Source: Salinactinospora qingdaonensis
Lineage (GTDB): Bacteria > Actinomycetota > Actinomycetes > Streptosporangiales > Streptosporangiaceae
Assembly (NCBI RefSeq): GCF_039539445.1
Contig: NZ_BAABDD010000001.1
Location: forward strand, 481,229 to 545,228
Reading direction: 5' to 3'
Length of the DNA: 64,000 nucleotides
Shown: positions 63,268 through 64,000 of the stretch, in pieces
Layout of the letters: each line of letters starts with the position of its first letter
How positions within the stretch are numbered: the first letter of the stretch is position 1
Position numbers and translations under genes: made by a program
The notes under the pieces: generated by a model
Database searches by the model: none
Told to the model about the DNA's origin: nothing
What the model saw: only the letters and a program-made list of their open reading frames with translations

Positions 63268-63384
63268 AGCCGGTCCTTTCATGTTCAGAGAAGTCTGAAA
63301 ACCCTGGGAGAGTTATACATCCCGGTTTACGGACATTGGACCGAGCAGACGGGCGGCGCGGTTTTCTCCCCGACTCGCGGGGCC

Positions 63385-63411
63385 GGTGGGGCCGGTGGTC
63401 CCGGCCCCACC
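63385..63411. terminator. Strong hairpin
   Basis: GGTGGGGCCGG (63385-63395) and CCGGCCCCACC (63401-63411) form an 11-bp perfect stem with a five-base loop, downstream of the minus-strand gene fragment. A smaller CCCTCC/GGAGGG hairpin follows at about 63425-63440. Confidence 0.55.
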
Positions 63412-63441
63412 GAGACGGCTGCTCCCTCCGGAGTGGAGGGC

Positions 63442-63630
63442 TTACATGCCGGCTCCAGCGGTGTGCAGGGGGTCCTCGGCAGCGTGAGGACTGCGTTTCG
63501 GGGCCAGCGGATCGCTGCCGGCGGCGATCGCGGCCCGCGGGGGCGCCAAGGCGCGTATGGCCTCTTCCAGCAGCGCCAGGGACATGTCCTGGCCCAGCGC
63601 CTCGGCCTGGAGCAGACCGAACAGCGCGGT
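63442..63630 (-). pseudogene. C-terminal gene fragment next to IS right end
   Basis: On the minus strand, directly beyond the transposon end, an open frame reads TALFGLLQAEALGQDMSLAL then LEEAIRALAPPRAAIAAGSD and stops with TAA at 63442-63444, followed by a terminator. GC-rich codon pattern and position suggest the 3' end of a gene interrupted by the insertion. Family not recognised. Confidence 0.4.
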
Positions 63631-63760
63631 TTGACTTCCGCTCTCCGGGCTAAAGCCCGAGGGTTCCTACCACGGCCGGGTGGCCGTCTCGGTGGGTTCC
63701 TGCTTCTCCGCGCTGTGCCGGACCGGGGTCTGGTCTTACCTGCGCTCCACAGGCTGATGC
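63631..63760 (-). ncRNA. Predicted TnpB guide RNA (omega/reRNA) region
   Basis: In IS200/IS605 elements the TnpB guide RNA comes from the 3' end of tnpB through the right end, with the guide taken from flanking DNA. Here the scaffold would include the CGGGCT hairpin and end at 63631; the guide would read ACCGCGCTGTTCGGTCTGCT (minus strand, 63630-63611). Left boundary is a guess. Confidence 0.4.
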
Positions 63761-64000
63761 GGCCAGTCCGGCGGCCGTGGCGACGTTGCGTGCCGCGTTG
63801 ACGTCGCGGTCCAGGGCGGCCCCGCACACCGAGCACGTCCAGGTACGAACGTTGAGAGGCTTGGGGCCGTCGGTGACGCCGCACTGCGAGCAGACCTGGG
63901 AGGTGGGCTCGAACCGGCCGACCTTCACGAAGGTGCGGCCGTAGCGGGCGGCTTTGTATTCCAGCATGTTCACGAACGCCGACCATCCGGCGTCGTGGAC
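63650..64000 (-). CDS. tnpB: TnpB (IS605 OrfB) C-terminal part
   Basis: The C-terminal 116 residues are seen; the rest lies beyond the window. FVKVGRFEPTSQVCSQCGVT and WTCSVCGAALDRDVNAARNV show the zinc finger (two CxxC pairs) and the last RuvC aspartate (D-R-D-x-N-A-A). TnpB is an RNA-guided nuclease, the ancestor of Cas12, that favours retention of its transposon. The stop TAG lies inside the subterminal hairpin, as in related elements. Whether tnpA accompanies it cannot be seen. Confidence 0.85.
   Translation of the reverse strand, partial: VHDAGWSAFVNMLEYKAARYGRTFVKVGRFEPTSQVCSQCGVTDGPKPLNVRTWTCSVCGAALDRDVNAARNVATAAGLAASACGAQVRPDPGPAQRGEAGTHRDGHPAVVGTLGL

Larger units (their letters stand above)
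63631..64000 (-). mobile_element. IS200/IS605-type element, right end
   Basis: The element runs off the right window edge. Its right end is placed at 63631, where minus-strand sequence reads CTCGGGCTTTAGCCCGG then GGAAGTCAA. The CGGGCT/AGCCCG subterminal hairpin (63644-63659) and terminal TCAA are the usual right-end features of actinobacterial tnpB elements. Confidence 0.65.

Overview
The window is GC-rich actinobacterial DNA. Typical marks are GTG/TTG starts, ATGA/GTGA start-stop overlaps, a paired XRE regulator and DUF397 protein, paired DUF6230/DUF6114 genes, DUF4873, and a MurNAc-6-P etherase behind a SIS-domain regulator. The gene repertoire suggests a Streptosporangiales/Nocardiopsaceae-like or related filamentous actinomycete; the species cannot be fixed from sequence alone.

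Layout. (1) 1-6.7 kb: muropeptide recycling (SIS regulator end, murQ), a SanA-like protein, a quinone oxidoreductase, and a UvrD-like helicase with a RelE-like N-terminus. (2) 6.8-10.3 kb: secreted proteins, namely a Tat-exported GH64 beta-1,3-glucanase, a crystallin-fold protein and two tandem aerolysin-like proteins. (3) 10.4-35.0 kb: a defence island. All five genes of a class 1 DISARM system (drmD, drmMI, drmA, drmB, drmC) lie on the minus strand in canonical order, but about 10.4 kb of cargo separates drmMI from drmA. The cargo holds an AAA ATPase/RloB-like pair, a ShosTA-like DprA/phosphoribosyltransferase pair with a perfect LexA-type box upstream, a broken AbrB antitoxin, a RelA/SpoT-domain protein with a small partner, an AAA ATPase/DUF4276 pair, and an XRE-DUF397-anti-sigma-like regulatory trio whose kinase-like member is frameshifted. 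(4) 35.8-43.2 kb: a secreted protein, DUF488, two envelope glycosyltransferases, and a TetR/FAD-monooxygenase pair. (5) 44.2-47.1 kb: a second RelE-like/UvrD helicase paralogue and an AbiEi/DUF559-like protein. (6) 47.4-56.7 kb: DUF6114/DUF6230, then GMC oxidoreductase, MerR, AurF-like diiron oxygenase and DUF4873, which look like one regulon because two promoters share an 18-bp palindrome; an unknown protein, OsmC and a PNPOx-fold protein follow. (7) 56.8-62.2 kb: adenosine deaminase, a four-carbon acid sugar kinase, an MFS exporter and a Gfo/Idh/MocA oxidoreductase. (8) 62.5-64 kb: a decayed toxin-antitoxin junction and the right end of an IS200/IS605-type tnpB element inserted next to a gene fragment.

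A repeat family punctuates the defence region. Two ~165-bp copies with short terminal inverted repeats (20.7 and 26.8 kb) and three ~320-bp copies with 36-bp inverted ends (1.7, 31.3 and 43.3 kb) share one palindromic core. The copies sit at module boundaries and may have served as recombination points, which is inference. No CRISPR array, rRNA or tRNA was recognised.
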